From G965219965 sp965219965 (GTDB lineage Bacteria; Pseudomonadota; Alphaproteobacteria; RS24): DNA of 64,000 nt. Shown here piece by piece: positions 17,491-26,497 of this stretch (its first letter is position 1; each line of letters opens with the position of its first letter). A program made the translations under genes and the position numbers. The notes under the pieces are model-generated. The model was given only the letters and a program-made list of their open reading frames with translations. It ran no database searches and had not been told where the DNA came from. The DNA is taken from the NCBI GenBank assembly GCA_965219965.1, contig OZ244796.1, positions 1,437,807-1,501,806 on the forward strand, given 5' to 3'.

Positions 17491-18759
17491 CTATTTGGGG
17501 CGCGTCTGCCCCGCCCCGCGCAACTGATATTTGAAAGTGGTGAGCTGTTCCAGCCCCACCGGCCCGCGTGCGTGAAAACGCCCCGTGGCAATGCCAATTT
17601 CCGCGCCCATGCCAAATTCACCGCCATCGGCAAATTGCGTGGAGCTATTGTGCATGACAATGGCACTGTCCACGCGGGTCAGAAACGCTTCCGCCGCTTG
17701 GGCATCATCGGTGATAATGGCATCGGTGTGACCAGAGCCGTGCTGGGCGATATGGGCAATGGCTTCGTCCAACCCGTCCACCAGCTTAATGGAAATAATA
17801 TCGTCTAGATATTCCGTGTCCCAATCGGCATCACGGGCGGCAATGACGCGCGCGTCCACCGCTTGCACATCTTTATCGCCGCGCACTTCGCAACCCGCTT
17901 CTAAAAAAGCGGTGACAAGCGGGCCAAGATGGGTGTCGGCACAGGCACGGTCTATGAGCAAGGTTTCGGTCGCCCCGCAAATACCCGCACGGCGCATTTT
18001 TGCATTAAGGGCAACTTCCTTAGCCATGTCCAAATTGGCTTTGGTGTGAATATAAGTGTGGCAAATGCCGTCTAAGTGTGAAAAGACAGGCACACGGGCA
18101 TCGTTCTGCACACGCTCTACCAAACTTTTGCCGCCACGCGGCACAATCACATCAACCGCACCATTAAGGCCAGACAACATCATGCCCACCGCTTCACGGT
18201 CGGGGGTGGGGACAAGCTGCACACAATCGGCAGGCAGGCCAACGCTTTCTAAAGCGGTAGAAAAACAATCGGCCATGACACGGGCAGAGTTTTGAATTTC
18301 AGACGAGCCGCGCAAAATCACGCCATTGCCTGACTTTAGACACAAGGCGGCGGCATCGGCGGTGACATTGGGGCGGCTTTCGTAAATAACGCCAATCAAA
18401 CCCAAAGGCACACGCACACGGGTGATGTCCAAACCATTGGGGCGTTCCCATTGGTCAATAATATCGCCGACCGGATCGGGCAAAGCAACCACATCTTCCA
18501 ATGCTTTGGCAATGGCTTCTAATCGGTCGGCATTCAGCGCGATGCGGTCCAAACGCGCAGCAGGCAGTTCGCGCTGTTTGGCAATATCCATATCGGCCTG
18601 ATTGGCCGCTAAAATTTCATCAGCCCGTGCGCGTAAAGTAGCGGCGGCGGCCAGCAAGGCTTTGTCTTTGGTCTGGGTGTCGGCCACCCGTAAGGCTTGC
18701 GCGGCCTTGGCGGCGCGTTGGCCCATATCATTCATTATTTGGCTTAAATTTTGCGTCAT
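17491..18759 (-). CDS. proA: Gamma-glutamyl phosphate reductase
   Basis: Second step of proline synthesis: NADPH-dependent reduction of glutamyl 5-phosphate to the semialdehyde. The 422-residue protein has the aldehyde-dehydrogenase fold with the catalytic Cys in RRAGICGATETLL, the conserved LKSGNGVILRGSSE and the C-terminal MHNSSTQFADGGEFGMGAEIGIATGRFHARGP segment interrupted only by normal variation. It lies 27 nt downstream of proB on the same strand and is followed by nadD. Confidence 0.97.
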   Translation of the reverse strand: MTQNLSQIMNDMGQRAAKAAQALRVADTQTKDKALLAAAATLRARADEILAANQADMDIAKQRELPAARLDRIALNADRLEAIAKALEDVVALPDPVGDIIDQWERPNGLDITRVRVPLGLIGVIYESRPNVTADAAALCLKSGNGVILRGSSEIQNSARVMADCFSTALESVGLPADCVQLVPTPDREAVGMMLSGLNGAVDVIVPRGGKSLVERVQNDARVPVFSHLDGICHTYIHTKANLDMAKEVALNAKMRRAGICGATETLLIDRACADTHLGPLVTAFLEAGCEVRGDKDVQAVDARVIAARDADWDTEYLDDIISIKLVDGLDEAIAHIAQHGSGHTDAIITDDAQAAEAFLTRVDSAIVMHNSSTQFADGGEFGMGAEIGIATGRFHARGPVGLEQLTTFKYQLRGAGQTRPK

Positions 18760-18786
18760 TTTCTCTCTTTCTCGGTCTATATTCTG

Positions 18787-19956
18787 TTACTTGCTTTGGC
18801 TGGTCAAGACCAGATTGTCGCGGTGAATCAATTCGCGCCGCGCATGGTCGCCATTTTCAGCTTGAATGTCGCCCGTGCGCTGGCCTTTGAATTGGGCGGC
18901 GTGCTGGCTGTCATGCTCTATCAAACCCCGCGCCACTTCCTGCCCATTAGGCGCGAGAATGGCGACACAATCGCCGCGCTCAAAACGCCCTTCTATTTTG
19001 GTGACACCAATGGGCAAAAGGCTTTTGCCATTTTCCAATGCCGTCACCGCGCCCGCATCTATATGCACACGCGCATCATTTTTTAAGCTCCCCGCAATCC
19101 AATTTTTGCGTGCCGTGTGCGGGCTGGCATGGGAAACAAAAAGACTGCACGCGGTTTGGCCATTTTGCAAATCGGTGAGTAAATGCGTGCCATGCTCACT
19201 ATGTCCGCTGGCCAGCACCATAAACGCGCCCGCATTGGTGGCGAGGCGGGCGGCTTCTAATTTGGTTATCATGCCGCCACGACTATATTGACGGGTGGAC
19301 TCGCCCGCCATTGCGGCAATGTCGTCATTAATGTCTTCTATCACCGCAATATGCGCGTCCGTCTGGCCGACTTTTTCAGGGGCGGTATAAAGGCCGTCCA
19401 CATCGGAAAATAAAACCAAACCATCAGCCGAAATCATACCCGCCACCCGTGCGGCGAGGCGGTCATTATCGCCATAACGAATTTCCTGCGTGGCCACTGT
19501 GTCGTTTTCGTTAATAATCGGAATGACGCCCTGTGCGAGCAATGTGTTAAGTGTGGCACGGGCATTGAGATAACGTCGGCGTTTTTCTGTGTCTTCATAG
19601 GTGAGCAAAATTTGCGCGACTTTCAACCCATGCGTGTCAAATAGGGTTTGCCATGCTTGGGCGAGCGCAATCTGCCCGCAAGCGGCCGCCGCTTGGCTTT
19701 GCTCTAGGGTCAGGTCGCCATCGGGCAGGGCTAACGCGCCGCGCCCTAAGGCAATCGCGCCAGAGGAAACCAGCACAATGTCCTTGCCCGCCTGACGGGC
19801 GGCGGCAATATCATCGGTTAAAGCGGCGAGCCAGTCTTTATTCAGCGCACCGCTTTGGCCTTGCATCAGCAAAGCCGAGCCGACTTTTATCACCAGCCGT
19901 TTGGCATTTTGTAAGGCTTGCGCCGCATGGGGATATTTTTTATCTGCTTCTGTCAT
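18787..19956 (-). CDS. proB: Glutamate 5-kinase with PUA domain
   Basis: Phosphorylates glutamate in the first, feedback-controlled step of proline synthesis. The 389-residue protein has the amino-acid kinase domain (RLVIKVGSALL, IVLVSSGAIALGRGAL, IINENDTVAT, RYGDNDRLAARVAGM, SRGGMITKLEAARLAT) and a C-terminal PUA domain from about residue 290 (ARVHIDAGAVTALENGKSLLPIGV). It lies between obgE and proA in the usual alphaproteobacterial order. Confidence 0.97.
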   Translation of the reverse strand: MTEADKKYPHAAQALQNAKRLVIKVGSALLMQGQSGALNKDWLAALTDDIAAARQAGKDIVLVSSGAIALGRGALALPDGDLTLEQSQAAAACGQIALAQAWQTLFDTHGLKVAQILLTYEDTEKRRRYLNARATLNTLLAQGVIPIINENDTVATQEIRYGDNDRLAARVAGMISADGLVLFSDVDGLYTAPEKVGQTDAHIAVIEDINDDIAAMAGESTRQYSRGGMITKLEAARLATNAGAFMVLASGHSEHGTHLLTDLQNGQTACSLFVSHASPHTARKNWIAGSLKNDARVHIDAGAVTALENGKSLLPIGVTKIEGRFERGDCVAILAPNGQEVARGLIEHDSQHAAQFKGQRTGDIQAENGDHARRELIHRDNLVLTSQSK

Positions 19957-19965
19957 CTTCGCACC

Positions 19966-21003
19966 TCAAGGCCGCCAATGGGTCGCATGGCGGGGCGCGG
20001 TTTGAACATGCGCCCGCTTTTGGTCAATTTCCGTTAATAAACGCGCACATAAAGCGTCCACACCCATATGTGCCGCCCCTGAAATTATCATAATATCGCG
20101 CCCACTGGCTTGGCGCAATGCTTCGGCCTTTTCGGCAAGGGTTTGCTCGTCAAGCAAATCACATTTATTCAGCGCAATCATTTCATCACGCCCCGCAAGG
20201 GCTTGGTCATAAGCGGCCAGCTCGGTGCGAATGGTTTGATAGGCGTCTGCGACATTATCTTGGGTCGCATCAACCAAATGCAATAAAAGCGCACAACGCT
20301 CCACATGGCCAAGAAAGCGATGCCCCAAGCCCGCCCCTTGTGACGCGCCCGCAATGAGGCCGGGAATATCCGCCATCACAAACTCCCGCCCCTTTGTGCC
20401 AACCACGCCTAAATTCGGGTGCAAAGTGGTGAAAGGATAATCGGCAATTTTCGGCTTGGCGGCAGAAACTTTCGCCAAAAGGGTGGACTTGCCCGCATTG
20501 GGCAGGCCAACCAGCCCGACATCAGCAATGAGTTTGAGGCGCAACCACAGCCATGCTTCGCGCCCTTTGTGGCCATCATTGGCACGGCGCGGGGCTTGAT
20601 TGGTGGCGGTCTTAAAACGCGCATTGCCAAAACCACCAGAGCCGCCTTCGGCCAGCAAAATGTTTTGCCCAATTTCGGTGAGGTCGGCGATAAGGGTTTG
20701 CCTGTCTTCAGCAAAAATCTGCGTGCCAAGCGGGACTTTCAGCACAACATCTTGGCCATGCTTGCCCGTGCGGTTTTTGCCCATGCCATGCACGCCCGTC
20801 CCCGCTTTGAAATGCTGTTGGTAGCGATAATCTATGAGCGTGTTCAGCCCGTCCACACATTCAGCCCGCACCGCCCCGCCATTGCCGCCATCGCCGCCAT
20901 CAGGCCCGCCGCGCTCTACATGGGCTTCACGGCGGAAACTCACACAGCCCGCCCCGCCATTGCCGGAGCGAATATATATTTTTGCTTCGTCAAGAAATTT
21001 CAT
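19966..21003 (-). CDS. obgE: GTPase ObgE/CgtA
   Basis: Essential GTPase in 50S ribosome assembly and stress control. The 345-residue protein starts MKFLDEAKIYIRSGNGGAG and has the glycine-rich Obg fold (GGPDGGDGGNGG), then the G domain with G1 GLPNAGKST, G3 DIPGLIAGAS and G4 NKCD. The C-terminal OCT domain is absent, as in many alphaproteobacteria. The ATG at 21003 is chosen on family alignment; an upstream ATG at 21030 would add nine residues with no support. It follows rplU-rpmA on the same strand. Confidence 0.96.
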   Translation of the reverse strand: MKFLDEAKIYIRSGNGGAGCVSFRREAHVERGGPDGGDGGNGGAVRAECVDGLNTLIDYRYQQHFKAGTGVHGMGKNRTGKHGQDVVLKVPLGTQIFAEDRQTLIADLTEIGQNILLAEGGSGGFGNARFKTATNQAPRRANDGHKGREAWLWLRLKLIADVGLVGLPNAGKSTLLAKVSAAKPKIADYPFTTLHPNLGVVGTKGREFVMADIPGLIAGASQGAGLGHRFLGHVERCALLLHLVDATQDNVADAYQTIRTELAAYDQALAGRDEMIALNKCDLLDEQTLAEKAEALRQASGRDIMIISGAAHMGVDALCARLLTEIDQKRAHVQTAPRHATHWRP

Positions 21004-21092
21004 CTGTTCAACATCGCTTCCATAAACCAAATAAAAAGGGAAGATGCAGCCATCTCCCCTTAATTCAATATACGAAGATGGTTGGCGACAAC

Positions 21093-21371
21093 CTATTTCG
21101 CCGCTTTGGGCAAATCTTCCGCAGCTGTGACAGAAACAGTTGTGCGGTCGCCGCGTGTTTTGCCAAATTGCACCACGCCTTCTTTAACCGCAAAAATCGT
21201 ATGGTCTTTGCCCATGCCGACATTATCGCCCGGATGCCATTTTGTGCCGCGCTGGCGGATAATGATATTGCCCGCCGTAACATGCTCGCCGCCAAATTTC
21301 TTCACGCCAAGCCGCCGTCCGGCACTATCGCGCCCATTTCTAGAAGAACCGCCTGCCTTTTTATGTGCCAT
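21093..21371 (-). CDS. rpmA: 50S ribosomal protein L27
   Basis: Large-subunit protein whose N-terminus reaches the peptidyl-transferase centre. The 92-residue product starts MAHKKAGGSSRNGRDSAG, continues RLGVKKFGGEHV and has RQRGTKWHPGDNVGMGKDHT. It has no cleavable Firmicute-type N-terminal extension. It lies 3 nt after rplU. Confidence 0.98.
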   Translation of the reverse strand: MAHKKAGGSSRNGRDSAGRRLGVKKFGGEHVTAGNIIIRQRGTKWHPGDNVGMGKDHTIFAVKEGVVQFGKTRGDRTTVSVTAAEDLPKAAK

Positions 21372-21374
21372 GGT

Positions 21375-21809
21375 TTAATCCTTTTTCTGCGCCGATTTTT
21401 TCGCCGCAGGTTTTTTCGCGGCGGGTTTGGCTTCTGCTTTGGGCTTCGCCTCTGTTTTAGGTTTCGCCTCTGCTTTAGGGGCGGTTTTAGCAATATCGGT
21501 GATTTTCACCTTCATCAGCTCTTGGCGATGCCCCAACTGGCGGCGGTAATTTTTGCGCCGCTTAAATTTAATTACATCAATTTTAGGGGCGCGGATGAGG
21601 TCAACCACTTCGCCCGTGACGCTCGCGCCCTTGACCAAAGGCGTGCCAAGCGTAGGCTTTTTGCCGTTCTCGCCAATCAGCAAAACCTCGTCAAGCGTGA
21701 CTTTTTGACCCGTCGCCCCGCCAAGGCGTTCCAGCTCAATGACATCATCTTTGGCAACCCGATATTGTTTGCCACCGCTTCGGACAACCGCATAAATGGA
21801 TGCAGACAT
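21375..21809 (-). CDS. rplU: 50S ribosomal protein L21 with Lys/Ala-rich tail
   Basis: Large-subunit protein. The N-terminal 103 or so residues are a standard L21 (IYAVVRSGGKQYRVAKDDVI, KFKRRKNYRRQLGHRQ). After that a roughly 35-residue C-terminal extension rich in Ala, Lys, Pro and Glu replaces the short tail of model L21s; such tails are frequent in alphaproteobacteria. It is the first gene of a block running through rpmA and obgE toward rppH. A strong promoter and a leader hairpin precede it. Confidence 0.97.
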   Translation of the reverse strand: MSASIYAVVRSGGKQYRVAKDDVIELERLGGATGQKVTLDEVLLIGENGKKPTLGTPLVKGASVTGEVVDLIRAPKIDVIKFKRRKNYRRQLGHRQELMKVKITDIAKTAPKAEAKPKTEAKPKAEAKPAAKKPAAKKSAQKKD

Positions 21810-21827
21810 GGGCTTTCCCCGCTAAAA

Positions 21828-21843
21828 CGCGCCAAAAGGCGCG
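21828..21843 (-). promoter_or_regulatory. Terminator-like hairpin in the rplU leader
   Basis: On the minus strand CGCGCC, a TTTT loop and GGCGCG form a perfect 6-bp stem, followed at once by TTTTAG. It lies inside the roughly 80-nt leader between the rplU promoter and start. It could be an attenuator or an L21 autoregulatory site; function is inferred. Confidence 0.45.
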
Positions 21844-21897
21844 GAAAATTCGCAATTTACGCAGGCCAGAGCCACCACCTTGCCCCGCGTGAGGCGC

Positions 21898-21925
21898 ACT
21901 ATACACCGCAAAAAGGGCAAGTCAA
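21898..21925 (-). promoter_or_regulatory. Sigma-70 promoter of rplU-rpmA
   Basis: Reading leftward: TTGACT (-35, 21925-21920), a 16-nt spacer, TATAGT (-10, 21903-21898). Transcription would start near 21891, about 80 nt before the rplU ATG. Confidence 0.7.
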
Positions 21926-21970
21926 GCAGGTAAAAAGGGGGATTTTGGCGGCGTGGCGGCGCGTGGGGGC

Positions 21971-21999
21971 TTGTTGAATGGGGGCAGATGGTGTATTTC
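21971..21999 (+). promoter_or_regulatory. Candidate promoter of the TonB receptor gene
   Basis: TTGTTG (21971-21976), 17-nt spacer, TATTTC (21994-21999), about 40 nt before the receptor start. No Fur-box-like palindrome was evident nearby. Confidence 0.4.
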
Positions 22000-22039
22000 C
22001 GCCGCATTGGGGTTTATGCGATTCAATGGAGAGATGGTC

Positions 22040-24421
22040 ATGTTGAAGCCTTTTGTCAAAACCGTGCGGGCCGCACCAGCCGTGCTGGTTCTTACAATGG
22101 GGCTGTGCGCCGCACAAGCTCAGTCTGCCAGCAATACCAGCGGGGAGAGAGTGATTGATGAAATCATCATCACCGCCGCCAAGCGCGAGCAATCTTTGCA
22201 AGATGTGTCTATGTCGGTGGCGGTAACATCGGGGCAAACCATTGAACGCACCCATATTATGGATTTGAATGATTTGCAATTTGTCGTGCCATCTTTGCGC
22301 GTGACACAAAGCCAAGCAACGGCGGCCACGACTTTTATTATTCGCGGCTTTGGCAATGGTGCGAATAATCCGGGCATTGAACCTTCTGTCGGGGTTTATA
22401 TTGACGGCGTGTATCGGTCGCGCTCGGTGGCGGCACTAGCCGATTTGCCGATTGTGGAACGGGTGGAAGTGTTGCGCGGCCCGCAATCTACGCTGTTTGG
22501 TAAAAACGCCTCCGCAGGGGTGATAAGCATCACCACCCGTTTGCCGGAAAATAATTTCGGCGGCAAGTTGGAGGCCGATATAGGCAATTATGGCACGCAG
22601 ATTTTCCGTGCGACACTGACGGGGCCGCTTAGTGCGGCGACAAGTTTTCGCCTGACGGCAAATAAAAATGAAAGCGATGGCTATTATAAAAATATCACCA
22701 ATGGGGCGCGACTCAATGGGCGCGACCGTTGGGCGGTGCGCGGCCAGCTTTTAACGCATTTGTCGGACACGGCGCGTTTGCGCGTGATTGCCGATTATAA
22801 TGAAATTGAAGAAATTTGCTGTGGTGTGTCTATGTTGCGTAGTGGGCCAGCGACTTTGGTGGCCAATGGGCTGGCGCAAGCACGCGGGCTGGCGGTGCTG
22901 GCGGGCGATGTGTCGCCTTATGCACGGCGCACCGCTTTGGGGCAGAACCCGACCAATGCGCTGGAAGGCAAAGGGCTGTCGGCGGATTTGGATATGGGTT
23001 TGGACGGCATGGCGTTTCGCTCCATCACGGCTTACCGTGAGCAAAGTTCTAACGCCGCCACAGATAGCGATTTTAACGCGGCGGATTTAATTGCGCGCAA
23101 CAGCATTGATGATGATTTTGAAACATTCACGCAAGAGTTTCGGCTGACCTCTACCGATGACGGCGCGGTGCAATGGATGGCGGGGGTGTATTATTTTGAC
23201 GAAAGCGTGCGCCATTTCCGTGACCTTTTATATGGGCGCGATGTGGGCGTTTATGTTGACACTTTGGTGCAAGGCGCGACCGGCTGTGCGACAGGGGCGG
23301 CGACATGCACGAATTTAGACGGGCTGGCTCTCTTGCTGGCGGGCGGTAATCCTGCCGGGGCGGCGGCTTTGCGCGGCAGCTGGTATCAACCCGGCCAAGG
23401 GCTGGTGGGCGAAACATTTACAATGGATAATGAGGCCTTGTCGCTTTTTGGCCAAGTGGATTGGCAGTTGGGCGCGGATTGGCTGGCCACATTGGGGCTG
23501 AATTATACGGAAGATAAAAAAACCGTCACCACAAATGTGGATATTGACGACCCGTTTGCGGGTCTGCCTTTGGCGGCGAATCCACTGACCGCGCCATTAG
23601 CGGCGTTGCAATTTTTCCCGCCCTTTGTGGATTACCCCAATGCAAATGAAAGCGGCGTGTTTGAATCGGACGATTTAACCCATGCGGCGCAACTAACTTA
23701 TGCTTTGGACGCGGACACGAATTTTTATGTGTCGCATAGCACGGGCTTTAAGGCCGCTTCGGTGAATTTATCGGTTGATGCGCGGGTTTTGCGCTCTGCC
23801 GCACCAGAAGAGGCGACCAATATAGAAATTGGGGTGAAAAGGCTTTTTTCAAATGGTTTTGTGAACGCCGCTTTGTTTGAGCAGGAAATTGACGGCTTTC
23901 AAAGCAATTTATTTACCGGCACGGGCTTCGCGCTTATCAATGCGGGACGCCAAGTCCATCGCGGCGTGGAAGTGGACGCGCTGTGGCAAGCGAGCGAAAA
24001 TTTAACGCTGACATTTTCTGGCACATATTTAGAGCCGGAATTTGAAACCCATAATGCGGTGGCCAGCTTGGTCGGCGCACCCGTGGCGGGCGTGCATGAG
24101 GTGAGCGCGCATGTGGCGGGCAATTATGCTTTCCGTTTGGGCGCGTTGGACGCTTATGCGCGGGCGGATTTTCTGCATGAAAGCGATGTGCAAGTGATTG
24201 ACAATGTGCCATCTGCGATTGCGGCGCGGGAAGTCAATGTGCTGAATGCGTCTTTTGGGGTGAGCCATGATGCGGGCGCGGAAGTGATGCTATGGGGGCG
24301 CAATTTGACGGGCGATGATTATTTGATAACCGCCTTTCCGACCACTGTGGCGACGGGCAGCTATTCGGGCTATGTCGCCGCCCCGCGCACTTATGGGGTG
24401 ACATTGCGCTATCATTTTTAG
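22040..24421 (+). CDS. TonB-dependent outer-membrane receptor, substrate unknown
   Basis: Outer-membrane beta-barrel that imports a scarce ligand with energy from TonB. The 793-residue precursor has a signal peptide (LKPFVKTVRAAPAVLVLTMG, cleaved near AQSA), a TonB-box region (DEIIITAAKREQSLQDV), a plug domain (VPSLRVTQSQATAATTFIIRGFG, VYIDGVYRSRSVAALADL, VERVEVLRGPQSTLFGKNASAGVI) and a barrel ending in aromatic YHF. The ATG at 22040 has GGAGAG 6 nt before it. This is the large subfamily common in sphingomonads and marine alphaproteobacteria; siderophore or complex organics are both possible. No transporter or regulator flanks it. Confidence 0.9.
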   Translation: MLKPFVKTVRAAPAVLVLTMGLCAAQAQSASNTSGERVIDEIIITAAKREQSLQDVSMSVAVTSGQTIERTHIMDLNDLQFVVPSLRVTQSQATAATTFIIRGFGNGANNPGIEPSVGVYIDGVYRSRSVAALADLPIVERVEVLRGPQSTLFGKNASAGVISITTRLPENNFGGKLEADIGNYGTQIFRATLTGPLSAATSFRLTANKNESDGYYKNITNGARLNGRDRWAVRGQLLTHLSDTARLRVIADYNEIEEICCGVSMLRSGPATLVANGLAQARGLAVLAGDVSPYARRTALGQNPTNALEGKGLSADLDMGLDGMAFRSITAYREQSSNAATDSDFNAADLIARNSIDDDFETFTQEFRLTSTDDGAVQWMAGVYYFDESVRHFRDLLYGRDVGVYVDTLVQGATGCATGAATCTNLDGLALLLAGGNPAGAAALRGSWYQPGQGLVGETFTMDNEALSLFGQVDWQLGADWLATLGLNYTEDKKTVTTNVDIDDPFAGLPLAANPLTAPLAALQFFPPFVDYPNANESGVFESDDLTHAAQLTYALDADTNFYVSHSTGFKAASVNLSVDARVLRSAAPEEATNIEIGVKRLFSNGFVNAALFEQEIDGFQSNLFTGTGFALINAGRQVHRGVEVDALWQASENLTLTFSGTYLEPEFETHNAVASLVGAPVAGVHEVSAHVAGNYAFRLGALDAYARADFLHESDVQVIDNVPSAIAAREVNVLNASFGVSHDAGAEVMLWGRNLTGDDYLITAFPTTVATGSYSGYVAAPRTYGVTLRYHF

Positions 24422-24482
24422 GCTTGTCGCAAGGCGGGCGATGGCTTATAAGGGCGGCAGATTTTGAAATTGGGAGCTGAAA

Positions 24483-24662
24483 ATGGCCGTTCCAAAGCGA
24501 AAAACCACCCCCTCGCGCCGTGGCAAACGCCGCGCCGCAGACGCGCTGAAAAAGCCGACCTATGTGGAAAATCCCGATAGCGGCGAGCTGCACCGCCCGC
24601 ACCATATTGACCTAAAAAGCGGCATGTATCGTGGCCGCCAAGTGCTTGAGCCGAAGGATTAG
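24483..24662 (+). CDS. rpmF: 50S ribosomal protein L32
   Basis: A 59-residue basic protein beginning MAVPKRKTTPSRRGKRRAAD, followed by PTYVENPDSGELHRPHHIDL and MYRGRQVLEPKD, the alphaproteobacterial L32 pattern. It lacks the paired zinc cysteines, as do other alphaproteobacterial L32s. GGGAG lies 7 nt before the ATG. It stands alone, not beside plsX or accC as in some genomes. Confidence 0.95.
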   Translation: MAVPKRKTTPSRRGKRRAADALKKPTYVENPDSGELHRPHHIDLKSGMYRGRQVLEPKD

Positions 24663-24665
24663 GGT

Positions 24666-24688
24666 CGGGGCTGAGGCGCCCCGCTTTT
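24666..24688 (+). terminator. Intrinsic terminator after rpmF
   Basis: CGGGGC (24666-24671), 6-nt loop, GCCCCG (24678-24683), then CTTTT. It begins four bases after the rpmF stop. Confidence 0.6.
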
Positions 24689-24793
24689 GCTGTGTTTGCT
24701 GTCGCCGTGCTGAAAAGCGCGGCGATTTTTGTAGCGGGGCGCGGGGATATTGAATCCCTTGATTAGCACCCGAATCATCTGTGTTATTAATAT

Positions 24794-25687
24794 ATGAGTG
24801 AGTACAAATTGAGAGCCACGGATATAAAACTTCTTGACGATGTGTTTGAGATGCACGGTGGCGGTGTGCTTGATTTCACCAATGATTCATTCGCAAGATT
24901 CTTTGAAGATGAAATCAATGTTAATATTTATGAAGATAAATACGGCATTGAGGGGGGTAGCAAAGCAAAGCGGTTACGCTATTTCCTGCGTATCAAGCCG
25001 CCAGAAACTGCTGGAAAGGTGATAGAGGCTTTATGGGATTATCGCCAAACAATCCGCCGCCGAAATAATGTTAAAGAGCCACTTTCTTACGACGCCGATG
25101 AAGAAATTTCTGCGCTCATTGCAAAGCTGACAGGCAAAAACCTCAAGAGTTCAACGTCAACCACCGCCACAGCACCTGCAAGTGCGGCACTGGACACCGC
25201 CTTGCGTGATGACTTTTCCAAGAGACTTCAGGAGTTGGCTAATTTGGATGACCCGCAAAAGAGGGGTTATGCCTTTGAAAAATTTCTAAAAGATATTTTT
25301 GATGCTTATGAACTTAATAGCAAGGATTCGTTCCGCCTTGAAGGTGAGCAGATTGACGGGAGCTTTAGTCTTGGTGGCGAGACCTATCTGCTGGAAGCCA
25401 AATGGACATCTGCCAAGACTGGTGCCTCTGACCTTCGTTCATTTAATGGAAAGGTGGAGGATAAGGCGAAATGGAGTCGCGGCCTGTTTGTGAGCTATAG
25501 CGGATTCTCGTCTGATGGTCTAACCGCTTTCGGGAAAAAGAAAAGTATTGTTTGCATGGACGGCCTAGATCTCCACACAATGATTGAGCGGAGCATTTCG
25601 TTTTCAGAGGTTATCAATAAGAAAGTGCGCCGTGCGGCGGAAACAGGGAAGCCATTTGTGTCAGTGCGCGAGCTTTTTCCTGCATAG
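24794..25687 (+). CDS. Mrr-like restriction endonuclease with AbiJ-type N-terminal domain (candidate defence gene)
   Basis: A 297-residue protein with two parts. Residues 1 to about 95 (LKLLDD-like start, DFTNDSFARFFEDE, GGSKAKRLRYFLR) resemble, from memory, the small N-terminal domains found on abortive-infection (AbiJ-type) proteins. After a Ser/Thr/Ala linker, residues 140-270 form a PD-(D/E)xK nuclease fold: E162 in GYAFEKFLKD, D188 in EQIDG, and E201-A-K203 in YLLEAKW, as in Mrr-type enzymes. It stands alone between rpmF and pabC. The start has no ribosome-binding site and TGTTAT lies just upstream, so it may be leaderless. Its base and codon use (AT-richer, more varied) differ from its neighbours and suggest horizontal transfer. 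The target is unknown. Confidence 0.75.
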   Translation: MSEYKLRATDIKLLDDVFEMHGGGVLDFTNDSFARFFEDEINVNIYEDKYGIEGGSKAKRLRYFLRIKPPETAGKVIEALWDYRQTIRRRNNVKEPLSYDADEEISALIAKLTGKNLKSSTSTTATAPASAALDTALRDDFSKRLQELANLDDPQKRGYAFEKFLKDIFDAYELNSKDSFRLEGEQIDGSFSLGGETYLLEAKWTSAKTGASDLRSFNGKVEDKAKWSRGLFVSYSGFSSDGLTAFGKKKSIVCMDGLDLHTMIERSISFSEVINKKVRRAAETGKPFVSVRELFPA

Positions 25688-25696
25688 CACTTACCC

Positions 25697-26497
25697 CTAA
25701 CCCCTTACCAACCCCCCAATTTTTTTCATATCGGGGGCGGGGGGTTTGGGGTGGCCGTTAAGCTGGGTGATGGGCACAGCTCCAATTAGGCTATTGGTGA
25801 TAAATATATGCGCGGCGGTTTTAAGCGCGTCGGGGGTAATGGGCGCGGTGTCGGCGGCCAGCCCGATTGTTTCGGCACGGGTGAGAATGGCGTGGCGGAT
25901 AATGCCCGCCAACGCGCCGTCACTTTCGGGCGGGGTGAGCAGTTCTTTGCCGTTTTGAATAAAGATATTCCCCGCCGCCGCACAGGCAAGGCGGCCATGT
26001 TCATTGAGCATCAGCCCCTCATCGGCATGAGCGCGGACGGCATGGGCGCGGGCAAGGATGTTGTCAAGCTGGCTAATGGTTTTCATGCGGCTGGTCGCAT
26101 TAGCGGCGGGGCGGATGATGGGCGTGGTGACGGCGTTTAATGTTTGCGGCACAGGCGCGGCGGGCTGGGCGGTGAGCAACCAGCTTGCGGGCTGGTCGGG
26201 ATTTATGTGCAGACCGCGCCCGCCTGTGCGGCTTACGGTGAGGCGCAAGGCCATGCGGGGGTGTTCGCCCGCCACCAAAACGGCGCAAGCATCGGTTATC
26301 GTGTCTAAATCATAGCTGAGGGGCATGTGCAACTGGCGCAAGCTGGCACAGAGGCGGGCGAAATGTTCGGGCAGAAAATGCACCCGCGCATTTTCGGCCA
26401 GCATGGTTTCAAACACACCATCGCCAAGCAATAGCCCGCGATTATCGGCAGCGATTGCGGCGGGGTTGTCTGTGAATTTTCCGTTTAGCCAAATCAT
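25697..26497 (-). CDS. pabC: Aminotransferase class IV, probable aminodeoxychorismate lyase
   Basis: PLP enzyme that converts 4-amino-4-deoxychorismate to p-aminobenzoate and pyruvate. The 266-residue protein starts MIWLNGKFTDN and has LGDGVFETM, the PLP lysine in RMKTISQLDNILARA, and the phosphate-binding FITNSLIGAVPI. Branched-chain or D-amino-acid aminotransferase would share the fold, but it overlaps pabA by 4 nt, downstream of pabB, which supports PabC. Confidence 0.87.
   Translation of the reverse strand: MIWLNGKFTDNPAAIAADNRGLLLGDGVFETMLAENARVHFLPEHFARLCASLRQLHMPLSYDLDTITDACAVLVAGEHPRMALRLTVSRTGGRGLHINPDQPASWLLTAQPAAPVPQTLNAVTTPIIRPAANATSRMKTISQLDNILARAHAVRAHADEGLMLNEHGRLACAAAGNIFIQNGKELLTPPESDGALAGIIRHAILTRAETIGLAADTAPITPDALKTAAHIFITNSLIGAVPITQLNGHPKPPAPDMKKIGGLVRG

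Noticed and set aside
20982..21977. Plus-strand frame across rpmA and rplU
   Set aside because: Shadow frame opposite two ribosomal protein genes; no motif and no start signal.
22040..24421. Assigning the receptor to iron or haem
   Set aside because: No Fur box, siderophore or haem-utilisation genes nearby; the substrate cannot be decided from sequence.
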